A stretch of DNA of 64,000 nucleotides from Ulva prolifera (Eukaryota; Chlorophyta; Ulvophyceae; Ulvales; Ulvaceae): positions 6,583,985 to 6,647,984 of the forward strand of contig CM041196.1 in assembly GCA_023078555.1 (NCBI GenBank), given 5' to 3'. The translations under genes and the position numbers were made by a program. Position 1 is the first letter of the stretch, and every line of letters begins with the position of its first letter. The notes under the pieces are model-generated. The model had not been told where the DNA came from, did no database searches, and saw nothing but the letters and a program-made list of their open reading frames with translations. Positions 35,601 to 47,764 of this stretch are shown here, in pieces.

Positions 35601-37853
35601 GTGGACGCTGTGCGTGCTGCGCTGGGTGCTGGGATGCGGAGCCTTGGCGTGTGGGTGAGGCGGGGGGAAGAGGGCCGCAGCAGGGGCCGCCGGGAGGTGT
35701 TCCGTGTGATGCTGCTGCTGCTGGATGCGAGCACAGTTCTGCAGATCGAATCCACCGCAGAGCAGGCGGGCGGCTCCGCGGCAGGGGCGTCTGCGGCGCT
35801 CGGGTTGTGCTCAAAGACGCTTCACGGTGCGATCATCGTCGGCACCCACCAACTCGCCCCCTCCTGTGTGGGCAGGGCTGCTGCCCCGGTGTATGCAGCA
35901 CAATGCGTGATGAGGCATACACCGGCGGGAGTGCATGGCAGAGCGCGTTGCCATCGTGCATCAGCATGGGTTTGAGCGACGCGTACGTGACGAATGGTGA
36001 TGCGCGTTGCCGGTCGAATGCTGTGGCTTGCTGTGCCCCAATTCGCATGGTGTCGATAGCGCACGTGGCGTATCGCTGCTCGTCAGGCGGCAGTGCAGCG
36101 CCCGTATCCGATGGAACTGGTTTCACTTCAGAGAGCATCGTCAACCTCGTCACACAACGTTGCCCCTCATCCGATGGAACTTGTGTGCCGGGCAACGTTG
36201 CGGCTTGCCCATGTTCCGGAACGTCCGGCTCTTGCCGTGCCTCAACTTTGCTCCTCCCGCAACGAATCCCCTCCATGTCCTCGACATGACAGCTATCGAC
36301 CACCAGCTATCGATGCACATGCACTCGCACAGTTCCACGCTTCAGCCGCAGCTTTGCAGATCCTGCGTCTGCACGCTGACCGTATCATGTGATAGCACCG
36401 CCTTGCTGTGGGCCTGCGAAGCCGGCACGCGGTGCGTATGTCAGGGGCGGTTTGCCTATACGTATGCATGATGACAGATCAATATTGATTGGGGCATTGA
36501 CAATCCCGAGATTCGGGCCCGGATGAGGAATACCAGCTGCATGCTGGTGTGCAGGCGTCACCGCGGACGCGACGGACGCGGTGCCGCAGCGGGGGGATGC
36601 CGCGGTGGCGCGTGCCGGAGCGTGCGTCGCGGCGCTGCGGGATCACGTCAAGGCCGCCGTGGCCGCCGGGGGCGCGGCGGAGGTGGCCGAGACGCCGTGG
36701 CTGCGGCTGGCGTGCGCCGCGGCCCCGGCGCTGGTGGCGCTGTGCCAGGCGTGTGCGCTTGCAGGCTCTGCGTACGTGACAACGCTGCAGGTGCTCCTCT
36801 TTAACGCTTCCATGCCTTACACACTTGATGGTTGGAATGGTCAGCTACGACAGGCCGTATCTGAGCCACCGGAAGCCTTGCCAGTGCGGCATGGGACGGG
36901 GGCCTGGGACGGGGGCATGGGATGGGGGTCTTGGTCTGCACTGATTGGTTGCATCGCCGCCGGAGGTGAGGCATGTGCCGCCCCTGCTTGGCACGAACTG
37001 AATTGAAGTGCTGGTTCAGCTCAGGTTCAGGATGCATTGATAGAATTCAGTGTCACAACTACAGGAGATATGGTACAAGGCATGTGGTTCATCCAGAGTT
37101 GGAGATGTCCTTTCATGGACAAGGCTCAATAAGTCCACTTTCACTTTAATGTGCTTTACAAGGACAGACTCACAGTTGCCAGTAGCACCGCACAGTACAA
37201 CCCGATCACATCAACAGTGCTTGCCAATGCGTAACAGTCACAAGTCACCCCAGGCAATCTGGCACAGCCAAAAATTAATGACTTCAGGTGTACCATTGTT
37301 GTACAAGCACCTGTAATTCTGGTCAATTTGGAGTTGTTCTGCATCACGCACTGGTCACAGCTGGGTGTATTCGCATGAGGCCATGGCCATGAGGCAAATG
37401 CCACAGCAAAATGTAGCAGGCATAGCACTGGCCTGATTCGTCCTCAAGCGGTTGAAGAGTACTGAGAGTTTTGGTGGATGTGTGCAGGAGGTCTGGGGGT
37501 TGATGGTGATCCTTGTGGCACAGCCTGCAAGTGGAGACAAGCAGCAACTGGCTTTGTATGGGGCGCTTCTGCTGCTGCTGCTGGATGCCATGGCTCCTCG
37601 TGCAGGTGCTGCTCAGGCCAACCCGCAGATTCAAGGAGCAGCGTACCAAGTCTTCAAGGCAGGCTTGCAGAGCTCAAGGCTGGCACCCTTGCTGCCTCAG
37701 GCCCTCCAGGTGCTGTCTACGGATGACAAGGCCCGGCTGAGGGAGGGTGTCAAGGCAGTGGAATCTGCTAAGGGAGCTGGCGGTCTGCAACCTGGTAGGG
37801 TAACTCAGTCTCCTGCGAAGCCTGCAATCAACTTTGCAGCTTTCGGAAGGTAG
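23635..37853 (+). CDS. HEATR5: HEATR5/SWEETIE-type HEAT-repeat protein
   Basis: About 2,175 residues in 17 exons: 23635-23856, 23950-24119, 24254-24511, 24866-25195, 25928-26529, 26917-27170, 27378-27932, 28491-28776, 29102-29302, 29712 to 30159 or 30195, 32165-32400, 32652-33037, 33302-33763, 33919-34215, 34593-35826, 36555-36790, 37488-37853. All phases agree. The length and block order fit animal HEATR5A/B and Arabidopsis SWEETIE. Matching blocks include VRASVLRCLQIIFNSDPIR near the N-terminus, LAAAALMGAVSLLPLGCP (the ALAALLGGV...PLGIP block), ALGAVHRSVGGI, LDVLAAPYVTALKTCLRP, and a short C-terminal tail ending INFAAFGR. In animals HEATR5 partners AP-1/aftiphilin and dynein in endosome-Golgi traffic; SWEETIE affects carbon balance in plants. 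The middle exons are alanine-rich and very GC-rich. An acidic spacer lies around 35160-35280. The 2-kb tenth intron contains a tRNA gene. Confidence 0.85.
28207..28325. repeat. imperfect 45-bp inverted repeat in a HEATR5 intron
   Basis: Arms 28207-28251 and 28281-28325 pair at 40 of 45 positions around a 29-nt loop; the arm core is GTGCGACCAAGCGT. Transcribed within the HEATR5 pre-mRNA it would fold into one long stem with scattered mismatches, the shape of a microRNA precursor or of a fold-back element. Nothing in the sequence separates these two. Confidence 0.75.
31867..31973 (+). tRNA. elongator tRNA-Met (CAU) with intron
   Basis: The acceptor stem GCAGCCT pairs exactly with AGGCTGC. The D arm is GCGC-AGTTGGCTA-GCGC. 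The anticodon loop CTCATAA carries CAT at 31901-31903. An intron of about 34 nt (roughly 31905-31938) follows directly 3' of the anticodon. The 3' half resumes with TCCTGAGGTC, and the T arm has GGTTCGAGCCC. A T-run (31974-31978) gives a Pol III stop. The body matches plant elongator tRNA-Met, whose genes also carry an intron at this place. It sits inside a HEATR5 intron in the same orientation. Confidence 0.93.
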
Positions 37854-38331
37854 ATATCAGTCTGCGAATGCTTCCAGGCGCCCGCTGGCGCGCTGGTACG
37901 TTGGCCGGTATATGTGGAGGAGTGAGTTGATGCCTGCGTCAAAGTTTTGCAAAGCCCGATGATTGCATCGTCAGTGCGAAGCGTGCCCATGCATACCTGA
38001 TGTGAGCATTGTCGTGCGCCGCCAACCGATGTCTCCTGGACGTATCAATTGTACATGATAGTAGTAGTACATTGTCTGCATGAGGTCTGTGACTTGGCGT
38101 TCAATGTTGAATCGCTTCTTACGCGTCCACACAAGTCAGTGATTTTGAAACAGGTCGACACCTCTCGGGGTCCATCTCCTGTCGATTCCAAGTTTTAAGC
38201 GAAGCAGCGACGAGAACATTCCATTACTTTTGAGGCGGAATACAGAGTCGCACGCGGTCGTTCACATCAGCCTCTTAAAACACCTCTGTCTCTCAAGCCG
38301 GTTGTTGACAACCTTTTGAACACGAGTCACG
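37854..38331. other. intergenic
   Basis: Between the HEATR5 stop and the EFCAB10-like start on the same strand. It should hold the 3' end of one gene and the promoter of the next. No exon or clear element seen. Confidence 0.5.
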
Positions 38332-38805
38332 ATGACAGCGGATCTGCAAGCAGAAACACTGGAATGGATGCGCGAGAACTCAATAAAAGAAATTTTTGAA
38401 GTGCTCACCCAACCCGACGTTAACATGCCAATATTTGTAAACCTGTTTGCCATCACCATGTTTCTGCAGATCATCACTGCAAACGTGCTTTTCCACAAGC
38501 CAGATGACCCGAAAACGTTCATCATAGACCTTCTCACAACTATGAAGACTCAGGGTGCTAAGCCTCTACTGAATGAGAGCGATGTCCAGACGATGTTTGG
38601 CATGTTTGATGTGACCCAGCAAGGAATTCTCACTAAGCAGCAGGCTTTCAACGCCGTCAGGGCTGCGTTAGGAGCCAAGCACCCCATCGTCTCTCAGTTG
38701 GCAGGAGACGATGCTGGGGATACTCAAACGCTTCTCAACAAGGACGGCTTCACAGTTTATGTGCAAGGTGCTTTGACAAGAGCATCGCCCAAGACAAAGT
38801 CTTGA
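38332..38805 (+). CDS. EFCAB10-like protein with RIIa dimerisation domain and degenerate EF-hand
   Basis: Two exons, 38332-38400 and 38470-38805, give 134 residues. Joined, residues 9-48 read as a RIIa/DPY-30-type docking helix pair (LEWMRENSIKEIFE then IITANVLFHKPDDPKTFI), the layout of EFCAB10, a small protein linked to cilia in animals. A single EF-hand-like loop follows (FDVTQQGILTKQQ, about residues 67-79), but it lacks the acidic residues expected at positions 5 and 12, so calcium binding is doubtful. The intron (38401-38469) is 69 nt, a multiple of three, without stops, so the unspliced frame is also open; splicing is chosen because it restores the RIIa motif. TGTAA, the usual green-algal polyadenylation signal, occurs at 38889-38893. 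Confidence 0.7.
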   Translation: MTADLQAETLEWMRENSIKEIFEVLTQPDVNMPIFVNLFAITMFLQIITANVLFHKPDDPKTFIIDLLTTMKTQGAKPLLNESDVQTMFGMFDVTQQGILTKQQAFNAVRAALGAKHPIVSQLAGDDAGDTQTLLNKDGFTVYVQGALTRASPKTKS

Positions 38806-39186
38806 GAATATGCATTCCGGGAACATGCAGAAGCCCATAGTAACAAATAAACATAATGCAAGTGTATCATAGGTTTCATACAGAGAGCTGTAAAGTCCCA
38901 GGATTACAAGCGTCACCTGCAGTGACAGAAATTACCTCGCTAAGGCCACACCATGCTTCTCCACCAATGAACCTTCGTCCAGACTCGAATAATCAAAGGC
39001 GGATACACGATGTGGCGTGGCATGCTGCTTCAAAGCACACATACAGCAGCCAGTTTCTCCAGATGTTCACACTCACAAAAAGTCGATCACGATTAAACAT
39101 CTCTTCCTTTCTCTCACTCGTGGCGATCTGAGCGATCACATTTCCTTTCATCTCGTGCAGATTCCGGCGGTCCGAGTACTTGTTTA
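38806..39186. other. 3' ends of two convergent genes
   Basis: Lies between the EFCAB10-like stop (+) and the coiled-coil stop (-). TGTAA at 38889 fits the plus gene. No coding signal. Confidence 0.5.
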
Positions 39187-42100
39187 TCAATGCTGTACAC
39201 CTGCCAGTGGCGTGGCCGATTGGGCGGCGTCTTGGCCACCTGCTGGGCTGAACTCCACCGAAACGCCATTTTGACCATCCCCACTTTTGCCAAGGAAGTC
39301 AATAACGTTCTCAAGAGAGCCCATCCCCGTGACGCCCCACTGCGAAGTGCTCTCATCGACTTCCGCCGCGCCCCCACGCGTCACTCGCCGCGTACCTTGC
39401 GATCCAGCGGCACCGTGGCCGCCCACCACCGGCGACAGCGTCACAGTCGGGCCTGGCACAGGAGGCCCCGACGATGCAGAGCTGCCCAGGCCTTCCGAGG
39501 GCTCCCCCGCCAGCTCAGCATCCGGGCTCCTGCGACCAAAACCGGCCGGCCGGCTTGGCGCGGCGGCTGCGGAGGCAACCCCCGGCGTCGGAGTCGCCAC
39601 GGAGGGCTGCAGCGGAGACGCGGCTCCGTGCCGCGAGGACCCAGACGGCGACCGCTGCGACTCGGAGGAGTCCGCCAGGAGTGGCCCTGGCGGCGTCAGC
39701 AGGCTGAGGTGGCTGTAGGGGTCAGAGAGCGCTGGATGGTGGGGGGCTGATGCCTCGACGAGGCTCAGCTCCGCCTCTGGCCCGCCAGGGCCCTGCATGT
39801 CGGCCAGCGAAGCGGCGACCGCCGCCGCAGACGGCGTGGCATCACCACCCTCATCCGCATGCATGTGCTCACGCTGTGCAAGCGTGGCGCGTGACTGCGC
39901 CGTGCCCGCCGCGGCCTGCAGCGGCCGCCACGGCGGGGTGTCGCCGCCTGCGGGCATCCTCGACCCGTGCGGCACAAGCTCCAGCGAGCCTGCGGCCTTT
40001 GGTGACTCGGCTGCGACCGATGCAGAGGCGGTCGATGCTTCTGAAGCCACCTGTGGCGCGGCCGCGGGGGGGTTGCAGGAGTCGTGTCCGGAGTGGACGG
40101 GGGGCTGGGGGGCCGGGGAGGCGGGCGTGGGTGTGAATGGCCGCATGCGTTGTGGCGCGCGGCTGCGGCGGCCTGTCGCCGGCGCGGAAGCTTCAGCTGC
40201 AGCGGCCTTGAGACGAGCCACCTCCTTCCCCAGTGCGGCCACCTGTCGCTGGAGGTCGGCAACCTTGGCCCGCTCACCCTCGAGGGCCTGCACGCGACCC
40301 TCGCGAGGTGGCTCAATGCAAACACATCGACTTTCAATGCGGCTGATTGGACTCGTACATAGCGACGGTGGTGACCATGTGGCCGGCGGTGGAGGTTGTT
40401 TAAGTTGCACTATTGAGCCATGACTTATGCAAGCCGGAGAGTAGACCATCAGGGGAGACCCGGCCATCTGGTCGCAGTTCGGATGTGCCTGGGCATCCAG
40501 AAGCTGGCAGACTTTCAGGACCACAGCCTCTGCACCCCACATCACAGGATCCTTGGGATCACATGAAACAGCCCCGACCTTCTTGCACATCAATACCCAG
40601 GACGGTCTCACAGCCACGGCCCTGTGGACCCCGTGTCACTGCCAGGCTGGGGGTCCACATCCACCAGGCATTGCTTCACAGGCCACAGCAACCGAATCAC
40701 ACAACACAGCACACGCTTCCATGAACATCAACACATCCACATGCAGCGCTGTACGCAGTCAAGGAGAGGCCGCACCGCCTCGGCGACGCGCGCACAGCGG
40801 CGGGCGTCCGCGGCGCTGGCGTCCGGAGCACCCCGCTGGCCACGCAGCAGCTCGATGTCCTGAAACGCATTGCTCAGGTTCTGCTCGGCCTCCTTGAGCG
40901 TCAGCTCCAGCGCCGCAGCCTCGTCCTCCGCGGCCGCTGCACGGCGCTCCGCAGCAGCCACCTGAGCGGCCGCTGACGCGCCGCCCGCCGCCGGCGCGGC
41001 CGGGGCAGCAGCTGCGGTCGCCTGGCGTAGCTCCTGCCGCAGCTGCTCCGCGAGCCTGCACAATGCATGCATGCGAGTGTAACATCACATCTGTGCTATG
41101 CCTCTCATGGCCCCTGCTCCAGAGCATCTAAGTCTTTGTTGCCGAAAGCAAACGCAGGCTCCACTGCAAATGCATGGATCAAGAATCAAGATCGGTGTCA
41201 GGCAGAAGCAGCCGACAGGAAATCAGGCACTGATGTCGCACACGGCGCTGAGCACGAGCGGCGTTCGCGCCGTCCGTGGCCGGACCGGGGCGCACCGGGT
41301 GGCCTCCTGCCGTTGCTCCTCTGCTGCAGCCTTGCCGTCAAGCGCGATCTGAAGCTCCTTCTCCACCTCGAACACACTGTTCTCCGCCTCAAACGCCTGC
41401 GCCTCCAGCTGCTTGCGGTGCGTCTGCAGCCGCGCCACCTCCCGCTGCAGCGCCTGCCCCGCCTCCTCGGCAGCCGCCAGCTTCGCAGCCGCCGCCCCAT
41501 CGGCGCCGCCCTGCTGACTCCGTACCGCCGCCGCCACGGCCGCCGCCAGCTCCTCGTCCCGGCCAGCCTGCGCCGCCTCCCGCGCCGCAAGGTCCCCCGG
41601 CAGCGCCTCAGCGACTGCCTGCCGCAGAGCACGCAGCGTGCGGCCCCACACCTCCTCTGCAGCCGCCTGCAGATCCGCTGGGGCCGCGGCCGCTGCAACC
41701 AGCGCCGCCTGAGCCTCCCGCAGGTCCGCCTGAGCTGCATCCAGCTCCCCCTCAAGCGCCAGCGCACGCGCCCGCACCTCATCCCCCGCAACCGCCTCCT
41801 TCTCTGCCGCGGCGAGACGCCGCCGCAGGTCCGCGAGCTCTGCTTGCAGCCCGTCCGCACCCTGCAGCTGCCCCTGCACGCGCGCAAGCTCCTGCCGCAG
41901 CCCCGCCGCCTCCTCCTCCGCCTCTGCTGATCCCACCCCCGCCTCAGCGTCCCGCAGCCGCTCCCGCAGCGCCGCAGACTCCGCGGTGAGCTCATCCACC
42001 TGCCGCCAGCACCACCGCGCCTCCTCTGCCTCCGCCTCGAGCCGCTTCTGCACCTCCTCCGCCTCACGCCGGGCCTCCGCCACCTGCCCCCGCAGCGCCT

Positions 42101-45100
42101 CCGCCTCGTCCACTGCCGCCGATGACCCCTCCAGCTCCATCTTCAGCCGGAGCACCTCCTCCCGGAGTGTCCGCACCTGCCCATCCAGCCCGGTAGGGTC
42201 CTCCGCAGCCACATCGCCAGCGTGCATGCTGCGGGCTTCTGCAAGGGCATTCTGTAGCCCCTCCACCTCCCACCGCAGCCGTGCGCACTCCTCCTCTGCC
42301 GCGCGTGCGGCCGCAAGCGCCCCCGCGCCACCCTCCTGCGACCCACGCAGCCCCTGCAGCCGCTCCTCTGCACACTCGAGCTGCTGCCGCAGGGCCTCCA
42401 CCTCGACCCGCAGTGCCGTCGCGTCGGCCTGCGCCGTCGCCGCGCGGCCATCCGCGGCGGCGATGCGCAGCTCGGCCTCCGCCGCCTCGCCCATCACGGC
42501 CCGTGCATTCTCCTGTGCGGCGGCGGCCGCCGCCGCCTCAGCCGCGGTGGCACGCGCCTGCGCAGCCTCCGCACGGTCGTGCACGGCCTCCAGGTCAGCA
42601 CGGACAGCCGTGAGCTCCTCCGCAAGCCGGCTCTTTGCATCGCGCAGGGCGTCAGCATCTGCCTGGAGCCTCGCAAGTTCATCTGTCTGGCTGCTTGTGG
42701 GCTGCTGCGCTGCAGCCAGATCGGCCTCCAGTCCCTTCACCTGCACACACTCAATGCCCAAGGTCACACCGTGATGCCCAAAAGTGAGAGCCTTGTCTTT
42801 GCAGTAGCCCGAACTTTAAGCAGCCAATGTAGCCAGGGGGGGACGACCTTGCAGCAGGAAATGGCAGCGACAGTACGAACCTGTGCAGTCAGGCCATCGA
42901 CCCGCCGCTGCCACTCGCCAGAGCGCTGCCGCTCCGCCGCCTCGCGCCGCTGTAGGACCTCTTGCATGCGGCGCTCCGCCTCGTCCTGCCGCGCCTGCAC
43001 GTTCGCGAGCGTCGCCTGCACCTCCGCTGCCGTCGGGCCGCCGTCGCGGGCTGGCGCCGCGTCGCCGTCGCCGGCCACTGCCGCGTCCCCGGCGAGCAGC
43101 GGCATCTCGATGCCATGGATGTCCCGCACCGCGAGCAGCTGCTGCTGCAGCTGGTGGTGCCGGGAGAGCAGCGCGTCATGCTTGCGGTGCCACTCGGCCG
43201 CGGCGCGGGCGTCGCCGGTCCCGCCGGTCTCGCTGCGGCGGCGATTTGCCGCGGCGGCGCCGGGTTGCCGCTCGGACGTGAGCTGCGCCTCCAGCTCCCT
43301 GACCTGGAGCATCCCAGCAGCGTCCACACAAGAACCTCAAGGCACTGTATGTCCGCTGCGCCAAGGGCAGCTCTGAGATTCTGAGACGTGCTAACATGCA
43401 TGCACTACAGTGGATAACGACCAAGCTTGTGATGCACTGACGATTGCCGATGAAGCATTGATACATGCAGCATGCTGACAGCAGTGCTCTAGAACCTTTT
43501 CTCGACAGATCCTGACAACACATCGTACATGCGCCATAGGCGAACAGACGCCAAATTTGTGCATGTGAGCTGCAAACAAGCATTGCGATCATCACACTCT
43601 GGCCATGCAGACCAAGCGGCATGGCCTTGCCGGCCCGCACCTGCTGCTGCAGAACTTGCATTGTTTCGCCGGAGGACAGCTCCAGGTCAGCGTGCAGCTG
43701 GTGCGCCGTCGCCAGCTCCTCCCGCAGCCGGGCAACCTCCGCAGCTGCAGCGGCACCACTGTGAGGCGGCGACCCCCCAGCGCCAGCAGCCTCGATGCGC
43801 CACGAGTGCGCTGACGTGTTCGACCCCGCCGTCCGCACGGTGAGCTCATGGTCGCCGTCCGCCCCCAGCGGAGCCTTGCCTGCTGGCCTGCGGCTGCCGG
43901 GCGCCGGCGTGCCGGGCCGCGGCTGCGCCCCGCCCGCATGCTCCGCCTGCAGTGCCTGCAAGAGCACCGCCTCAGCAAAGAGCAGGGACGCTGACCCAAG
44001 CCGTCAGCCCATCAATTTGTTGCAAGACAGCCACACCATCACACCATACTCAGACACCGTACTAGCAAAGCAAAACAATCACTGATCTAGTCAGTGATAA
44101 CTTTGCAGTACAGCCGGGAACACTGATAATTCACAGCGCACCTGCTCAGGGCCGGCCGTGAGCGCATGGAGCCGCTCAACTTCCGACCGCAGCGCAGCGC
44201 ACTCCGCGTCCAGCAGTACCTTCGCCCCCTCCGCCTCAGCCGCACGCCGCTCCGCTGCCCGCCGCTGCTCCATCACGCCCTCGAGCTGCAGCCTATGCTC
44301 GTCCGCAGACCCATCCGGCTCGTGCCGTGCACCCGCCGCCGTCGCCGTCCGTGCCGCGGCGAGCTCCCCCCGTGCGGCAGTCAGCTCCCGCTCCTTCGCC
44401 TCCAGCAGGCACCGCAGCTGCAGCAGCTCAATAGCGCCATCTCCGGGGGCCGGGGTCGCGGCGCCGCTGCCGCTGCGCCGCTCCTGCAGCGCTGCGTTCA
44501 GCCGGGCGATCTCAGCCTGCAGCCCGGCGACCTCCGCATCGTCCGGGGCCGCCGCGGCAGTCATGCGTGCGGCCGCGCTGGCGGCGAGATGGCCCTGCAG
44601 CTCCTCCACCTCAGCACGACTCTGCTGCAGGGCGGCCTGCGCACTCGCGAGCGACTGTGAGCGGGCGTCCAACGACGCCTGCGCCCCCCGCAGCCGCTCC
44701 TCCAGCGCGCCGACCTGGCTGCACTTCGCCTCCAGCTCCCACCTCAGGCTTCCCGAGTCATCACGCTGCACAGCACGCAACCTTGACCTCGGGCGGGCAA
44801 TGCTCTCTGACCGGCCGTGACTCAGCCGCCAGGCAAGCACTGGTATTGATGGCAGGTACGGCTGCTCCCGCAATGGTGCAGCCCCGATCGCATGCGAATT
44901 TCGGCTACTTGATACTCACCCAAATCGGCCGGAGCAGGCATGATTACAGTTACGCCATACATGGGGTGCATACTGTGCAAGGTCCTGGTGCTACCACCAG
45001 AGCAGCATCACAGAACAAGACCAGGGGAATACAATCTACTGCCAAAACCACAACTACGTGGCATTGGGTGGCACAAGCAAGGCGTCTGAGGGCAGAGACG

Positions 45101-46640
45101 CACCTGTGAGGGCTCGCGCCGGGAGAGCTGCTGCTCGAGCGTGCGCACCAGGGCCCGCGAGTCCCGTGCGCGGTCCTCTGCGCGCTTGCGCTCGTCCTGC
45201 TCCGTCTGCAGCACACGCTGCACATCTGCGACACGCTTCTCGGCCGCCACGCGGCGGTCTACCTCCTCCTCCTGCATGGCAACGACAGTGCAGCAGGCCA
45301 GCAGCCCCACGCAGCCAGCTCGGGTGACCTGGCGTGTTGTACCTGAGACAGCAGGATGATCCCCGGCAGGCTAGCCTGCTTTTACATGCTGCTGCACTTA
45401 CACACACTGGTCGCGGTCGACTGCTGCTCATGCTGCACGCAAAGGCACCTATGGCGACATTGAGACCTTCGGCAATGCAGGTCGGATGATGGCTGCGGCC
45501 TGTGCCCCCCGGTAACCCCTGGTGCGCGCAGGTGGCACCCGGGATCAGGGGGGATGGGCATGGACTTGAGAGGCGCAGCAGCGTTCGGAGCAAGGGCACG
45601 CACCAGCTGGCGTGTGGCTGAGCGTGCATGAGAGCGGGCGTCATGCACCGCATCGTCGCGCTCCCGGACGGTGCGGCGCAGGCGCTCAGACTCTTGCTGC
45701 TCCTGCTGCAGCATGGACTGCCCCCGCTGCACGTCGTAGTATAGCTTCCGCAGCTGCTGATGATGCGAAGGCGCCGCGCTAGAGTCAAGTAGCGTTAGCG
45801 CATCTGGGGCCGGCATGGCTGCGTGCTGGCTGTGATGGCCGTGGGAGGTGTGGGACTGTGGCGCAGAGGGGAAGTGGCTGTGTGCTGTGTGCTGCATATT
45901 TGAGGCCAGGTTGGGGTGTGAAGGTGGCCTGGGAATTTGTTGTGTGTGCGAAGAGTTGGTGAGTACGGCTGTGTTGTGGGTGAGGTAAGCATGGGAAGGT
46001 GCAGCATGCTGTCCTTGATGCTGTGGCTGCATCACGCGGCTGTGAGCGGATGCTGGCCGTCGGTACTTCTGTGCGCCCTTCATGACATCCTCAAGCTGTA
46101 ATTGGAACTCCTGAGACAACGCTGGGACTCTGTGGCGATCACCACGGGTTGGGGAGCAAGTGGATGAACGAAATCCGGGGGGCGCCCTGGCAGTGGCTCG
46201 AGATGATGGCCGAGAATATGCCTTCGGCCATGCGTCGGCCTTGGACATGTCGAGTGGAGTATTCAGGAATTTAGAGTTGTTGGCCAGAATTTCACTTGCC
46301 TGCGCTCCATCTGGCGTCAAAGGACGGATATAGGTTTGGGTCTGATGCTACTGTGCCTCAAGCTCACTGAGCGCAATCAACGACAATGCAGCTGAATCAG
46401 CATCGTTTCAGCAGCGAAGAATAACTGCATTTGGTGTGATAGAGTTGTGGCTAACTCGCGCGAAGGCATGGGCCGTAAGAGCCACGCGCGCCTGCAGCTG
46501 CCGAAGGCGTGCCCCACGTACAGTGTAGCGCGGAGCCGGGCCACAGAGCAGCATTAGAGTTTGAACTGCTGTAAGCATCGCACTTTCTGCATGATGGCCG
46601 GGCCGTCCAGGAAGTTGGCCCTGGGCGTTGCTGCACTCAT
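39187..46640 (-). CDS. large coiled-coil protein, function unknown
   Basis: Nine exons give 1,724 residues with all phases closing: 46640-46584, 46347-45604, 45268-45104, 44765-44142, 43955-43641, 43303-42881, 42740-41296, 41055-40755, 40287-39187. The first is a 19-residue exon chosen because the next has no ATG and opens directly after an acceptor. Residues 20-200 are low-complexity and His/Ser/Pro-rich. About residues 220-1360 are almost continuous heptad-like coiled coil rich in Ala, Glu, Arg and Gln. The last exon is a Ser/Pro-rich tail, ending in a more ordered segment (SLENVIDFLGKSGDGQNG) that may be a binding site. The build resembles centrosomal, basal-body or Golgi tether proteins, but no named domain is visible and I do not assign a role. 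Confidence 0.75.
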
Positions 46641-46741
46641 GGCGAAGTTTCAACTCCCCCCGCTGCTAACCAATATCTGTTCCGAGGCATAAGAGGCTAC
46701 AACATGAGTCAAGAAACTCGAGCATAAACTCATGAACCCGC
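46641..46741. promoter_or_regulatory. short shared region between divergent genes
   Basis: Only 101 bp separate the start codon of the coiled-coil gene (-, ATG at 46640) from that of the gene at 46742 (+). If both starts are right, the promoters and 5' leaders overlap and the two genes may be co-regulated. No core promoter element is recognisable. Confidence 0.4.
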
Positions 46742-47428
46742 ATGCCTCAAGATTTAAAGTTTCGAGACATGGCAACCCTCCACGCAGATTGTATGCACAC
46801 GCTAAACGGCGTGGCTACGAAAGTCATCTCGTTTCTTCATCGAAAGCTGCGAATTGGACCACCAGCTCCAGTGTCCTTCACAGGGTGCGGGATTTCACTT
46901 TTGGCGCGCTGTCAACAACGGTGGCGAAGGGGCCGTCGACTCGACGCAATTAGGTTGCGGACACCCGCTGTACACAATGGAAGATGGTGCGGCAGGATAT
47001 TGACGCTACGGATATGCTGGCATAGTTAGTGGCTGAACTGCATTCAGTAAACCCGCTGTGATGAGGTTGATTTGGGTCTTACAAGGCGACAGATAATGGT
47101 GGAGGAGCATGGCGACGTTGTCGACGAAGTGGTTGAACAGCTGATTGGATGTGCTGGAAGAGAAACTGGAAGTTCATTTGGACAATTGTCACGACAACTG
47201 AGTGGCCAGCCGCAAGATGGCTTGAGGAAACATTCTGTTGACATGATTATCAAGGCAGAGGCTGCGGACCCACCATGGATATGTTCGAAGAGGGCTTACT
47301 TCCATCCACATGCTCGCCCAAGTGAGTACATCAGAGATATTCTTTGGGATCCCTACTTCAATCACCGTGAAAATTGGAACCCACCTGACCGTTTAACAGC
47401 GATGCCAACATTGCGAGGCCGGCGCTAG
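46742..47428 (+). CDS. protein of unknown function, two exons or more
   Basis: A first exon from ATG 46742 encodes a basic N-terminal segment (MPQDLKFRDMATLHADC...). A later exon opens after a CGACAG acceptor near 47093 and runs to a stop at 47428. Its product (MVEEHGDVVDEVVEQLIGC, then ADPPWICSKRAYFHP and ILWDPYFNHRENWNPP) has the mixed composition of a real folded protein, with many aromatic and charged residues. The first donor is unclear (a GTGCGG near 46884 is one option), so the joined protein is not defined. Head-to-head with the coiled-coil gene. Family not recognised. Confidence 0.5.
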
Positions 47429-47764
47429 AAGTACCATGCCTGAGATTGCAACTAAGTGAAAATGAGAGGCGGATTCAGACTCAAAAGGTGTCTGGAACAA
47501 GCATGAAAGGTCTATCCCATCTACAGCTTCTTTGCAACGTGTCAAGGGCAATGAGCAGGCAGTCAGAAGAGCGATCAACAGCAGGTAGTGATGATAAATA
47601 GGTCTGAATGACACTACAGTACACCCGGGAGAGCCAGCTGGTCGTCTCGCTGCACCTTCATATGATGCGAGGCCTGTAACCTGGATGATGCATTGTCTGA
47701 GCCACATGCACATTTTCCCAAAAATTGCTCCCTCGGCAGGAAATACATGTGAAAAAGATTGCAC
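47429..47764. other. 3' ends of two convergent genes
   Basis: Lies between the stop at 47428 (+) and the Hsp33 stop at 47765 (-). No exon seen. A TGTAA at about 47676 on the plus strand could serve the plus gene. Confidence 0.4.

Noticed and set aside
38532-38610. Functional calcium-binding EF-hand
   Set aside because: The loop lacks acidic residues at key ligand positions, so it is described only as degenerate.
39750-42774. Long plus-strand frames rich in Ser, Ala, Pro and Arg
   Set aside because: They are opposite-strand readings of GC-rich coiled-coil exons; the minus-strand exons splice in phase and have protein-like composition.
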